Positions 62,222 to 64,000 of a stretch of DNA of 64,000 nucleotides are shown here, in pieces. Position 1 is the stretch's first letter. Each line of letters starts with the position of its first letter. The position numbers and the translations under genes were made by a program. The DNA lies in contig NZ_BAVZ01000013.1 of the NCBI RefSeq assembly GCF_000576305.1, forward strand, positions 46,286 through 110,285. The letters are read 5' to 3'. Source of the stretch: Paenibacillus pini JCM 16418. GTDB taxonomy: Bacteria; Bacillota; Bacilli; Paenibacillales; Paenibacillaceae. Below the pieces are notes generated by a model. That model was not told the origin of the DNA. It saw only the letters and a program-made list of their open reading frames with translations, and made no database searches.

Positions 62222-63592
62222 ATGGAGCGTTTCTTTAAGCTAAAGGAACACGGAACAAATGTCAGAACAGAAATCATCGCAGGTTTAACTACGTTTATGG
62301 CGATGGCATACATTCTTTTCGTTAACGACCTGTTTCTTGGAGAAAATGGTGCAGGAATTCCACATAACGGCGTGTTCTTTGCAACCGCAGTTGGTGCAGG
62401 ACTTGTAACTATACTGATGGGATTGTTCGTTAATATTCCGATCGCTCTGGCGCCGGGTATGGGACTTAACGCATACTTTATGACTGTTGTACTTAGCTCC
62501 AATGGTCAAATTACTTGGCAGGCGGCACTTGGCGCAGTATTCATCTCGGGGATTATCTTTATCATTTTGACAGTAACGAAGATTCGTCAGATGTTAATGG
62601 TAGCTGTTCCTGCAAATATTAAGCACGCAATCACCGTTGGTATCGGTTTGTTTATCGCAATGATCGGTTTCAAATTGAGTAATCTAGTCGCTATTAGCGT
62701 CAATCCAGGTACGGATGTTAGTGGGCCTATCGGTGGTGGAAGTTTCAACCTCATGCTAGGGGATTTCATTAACCATAAAGATACGCTACTCGCACTGATC
62801 GGCCTTTTAATTATTGCAATCTTGATGGTACTTCGTGTTAAAGGAGCACTTTTGATCGGTATCGTAGCAACTACGCTTATCGGTATTCCACTCGGAGTTA
62901 CAGATGTAAGTTCATTGGCTCATGCGAACTGGCTTCCTTCATTTACAGATCTTGCTGTTGGCAAGTTGGATTTAGCAGGTGCATTCCATATTGGATTGTT
63001 TGATATCGTATTTATCTTCACGTTCGTTGAACTGTTCGATACGTTCGGTACATTGGTAGGTACAACTTCTCGGATGGGAATTATGAAGGATAAAGAGAAG
63101 GGCGATAAGATCATTGGTAAGGCAATGCTAGTAGACGCTGTTGGTGTAAGTGCGGGTGCAGTTCTTGGTACAAGTACAATTACTACTTTCGTAGAAAGTA
63201 CTACTGGTGTTGAAGAGGGTGGACGTACAGGTCTGACAGCCGTAACAACAGGCGTTTTATTCCTACTCGCCTTGTTCATCGCTCCATTAGCTTTAGTTGT
63301 TCCATCTGCTGCAACAGCTCCTGCACTCATTATCGTCGGTGTATTGATGATGAGCCAGGTTCGTCAAATCGAATGGGATGATTTCTTTCACGCTTTCCCA
63401 GCTTTCTTGACGATTGTATTAATGCCTTTCTCAGGTGGTATAGCAAACGGTATCTCCGCTGGTATTCTGTCTTATGTTATCTTGGGGATCATAGCGAATA
63501 TCTTCGGCAAACGTAAAGAGAGAATCCACTGGCTCATGTGGGTTTTAGCAATTATCGTAGTTTGTCGCTTTGTATTCCTTGGTTCGGAATAG
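62222..63592 (+). CDS. pbuG: NCS2 family purine permease, AzgA/PbuG-type
   Basis: 456 residues with about 12 membrane segments. AzgA-branch motifs include TNVRTEIIAGLTTFMAMAYI (about residues 12-31), IALAPGMGLNAYFM (about 73-86), NIKHAITVGIGLFIAMIGFK, the helix-breaking VGTSTITTFVESTTGVEEGG-type TM10 (here LGTSTITTFVESTTGVEEGG), and a C-terminal basic stretch. PbuG-type proteins take up hypoxanthine and guanine. AAGGGGG precedes the ATG. A guanine riboswitch and PurR box agree with a purine substrate. Confidence 0.93.
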   Translation: MERFFKLKEHGTNVRTEIIAGLTTFMAMAYILFVNDLFLGENGAGIPHNGVFFATAVGAGLVTILMGLFVNIPIALAPGMGLNAYFMTVVLSSNGQITWQAALGAVFISGIIFIILTVTKIRQMLMVAVPANIKHAITVGIGLFIAMIGFKLSNLVAISVNPGTDVSGPIGGGSFNLMLGDFINHKDTLLALIGLLIIAILMVLRVKGALLIGIVATTLIGIPLGVTDVSSLAHANWLPSFTDLAVGKLDLAGAFHIGLFDIVFIFTFVELFDTFGTLVGTTSRMGIMKDKEKGDKIIGKAMLVDAVGVSAGAVLGTSTITTFVESTTGVEEGGRTGLTAVTTGVLFLLALFIAPLALVVPSAATAPALIIVGVLMMSQVRQIEWDDFFHAFPAFLTIVLMPFSGGIANGISAGILSYVILGIIANIFGKRKERIHWLMWVLAIIVVCRFVFLGSE

Positions 63593-63647
63593 AATAGAAA
63601 ACATATATATAGAAGAAACGTAATCAATCGACCACTATAATATGAAG

Positions 63648-63694
63648 TAGGCCATTGTCGACTCGGAAGAGAAGATGATGGTCTTTTTTTTAAT
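63648..63694 (+). terminator. Terminator after the purine permease gene
   Basis: GGCCAT (63651-63656) pairs with ATGGTC across a 20-nt loop and is followed by a run of T residues. Confidence 0.6.
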
Positions 63695-63707
63695 TTGTAA
63701 AAAAAGC

Positions 63708-63736
63708 TTGTATAATTTTGACGCCCATGGTATATT
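63708..63736 (+). promoter_or_regulatory. rrn promoter P1
   Basis: TTGTAT (63708-63713), 17 nt, TATATT (63731-63736), preceded by an A-rich tract ending AAAAAAAGC that may act as an UP element. Confidence 0.8.
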
Positions 63737-63823
63737 ATAAATCCGGTCAAGAAAAACACGTTTAAACAACGACTTTTCTCGACAAGCTGATTGGAAAGAA
63801 ATTAAAACATCTCAAAAAAAAGC

Positions 63824-63852
63824 TTGCATTAAACTGCCGGACATGATATATT
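63824..63852 (+). promoter_or_regulatory. rrn promoter P2
   Basis: TTGCAT (63824-63829), 17 nt, TATATT (63847-63852), again preceded by AAAAAAAAGC. The layout repeats P1 almost exactly 116 nt later. Confidence 0.85.
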
Positions 63853-63853
63853 A

Positions 63854-64000
63854 TAAAAGTTGCTTCTGAGACAAACTGGTAGCAACGAAAGAGAAATTGA
63901 TCTTTGAAAACTGAACAACGAGTGAGTAACGACTTTACTTGTAAAGTCGAAAAGCGAAGTGTTTTGGTTCATGCCTTCTGGCTGAATGAAACGCGGAGCG
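63854..64000 (+). ncRNA. 16S rRNA precursor leader, incomplete at the window edge
   Basis: After the second promoter the sequence GATCTTTGAAAACTGAACAA (63900-63919) matches the boxA-type leader antitermination element of Firmicute rrn operons. A CGACTTTAC/GTAAAGTCG stem-loop follows at 63930-63949. The mature 16S gene should begin shortly after position 64000. Confidence 0.8.

Noticed and set aside
1..64000. CRISPR array, transposase, prophage or integrative element
   Set aside because: No regularly spaced repeats, no transposase or integrase-like product, and no flanking direct repeats were seen on either strand.
63700..64000. tRNA genes near the rrn promoters
   Set aside because: No cloverleaf or TTCGA-type arm was found in this stretch; it contains only promoters and the 16S leader.

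Overview
The window looks like part of a Paenibacillus-type Firmicute chromosome. The evidence is moderate GC content, strong AGGAGG-type ribosome binding sites with many GTG and TTG starts, Gram-positive gene families (EcsAB, BdbDC, bacilliredoxin, Sip-type signal peptidase, YneF, LytR-CpsA-Psr protein), a guanine riboswitch beside a PurR box, and an rrn leader with tandem promoters at the right edge. I see no prophage, transposase, CRISPR array or tRNA. Most of the window is ordinary housekeeping chromosome.

Layout. 1-8.5 kb: a cut esterase, the BdbD/BdbC disulfide pair, a broken acetyltransferase, a DHA2 efflux pump convergent with a MarR regulator, then an MFS transporter-EcsA-EcsB operon. 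8.7-16.8 kb: HI0933-type flavoprotein, sporulation-type sensor kinase, bacilliredoxin, NadE, CPBP protease, AcpS, MutY, superoxide dismutase. 17.3-24.5 kb: GNAT, signal peptidase I, a QueG-Ogt fusion, HD-GYP protein, YneF, FolE, a lipase-like hydrolase, an IclR regulator. 24.6-29.7 kb: a secreted hydrolase, a GntR/membrane protein pair, a 47-residue protein, a PadR/HAAS pair, a zinc-ribbon protein. 29.8-32.8 kb: a WYL regulator co-translated with two paralogous C39/BtrH-like proteins that lack the catalytic cysteine. 32.9-45.7 kb: aconitase, amidase, Ddl, UvsE, inositol phosphatase, secreted GDSL esterase, HemL, LCP protein, Bcp. 45.9-56.3 kb: MarR-efflux operon, DedA, polysaccharide deacetylase, MoxR-DUF58-transglutaminase operon, GuaA. 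56.4-63.6 kb: a second PadR-HAAS module with a DUF4097 lipoprotein, a D-amino-acid catabolic operon, and a riboswitch-controlled purine permease. 63.6-64 kb: tandem rrn promoters and a 16S leader.

Three things stand out. First, eight genes carry ten single-base frameshifts, including housekeeping guaA and mutY. Every one can be repaired by restoring one G to a G run (one C in the plus-strand reading for one site), usually in GGC. A systematic sequence or consensus error is more likely than gene decay. Second, the palindrome ACGTTTCA-N5-TGAAACRT lies just downstream of the -10 box of both the IclR gene and the aconitase gene, suggesting a shared regulon. Third, the WYL/C39-like cassette and the QueG-Ogt fusion are unusual gene architectures.

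Genes that appear to work together: BdbD with BdbC (extracytoplasmic disulfides); EcsA with EcsB; the N-acyl-D-amino-acid deacylase, PLP enzyme and RidA protein (release, elimination and deamination of D-amino acids); MoxR, DUF58 and transglutaminase; PadR with HAAS proteins (two separate modules); PurR box, guanine riboswitch and PbuG-type permease.
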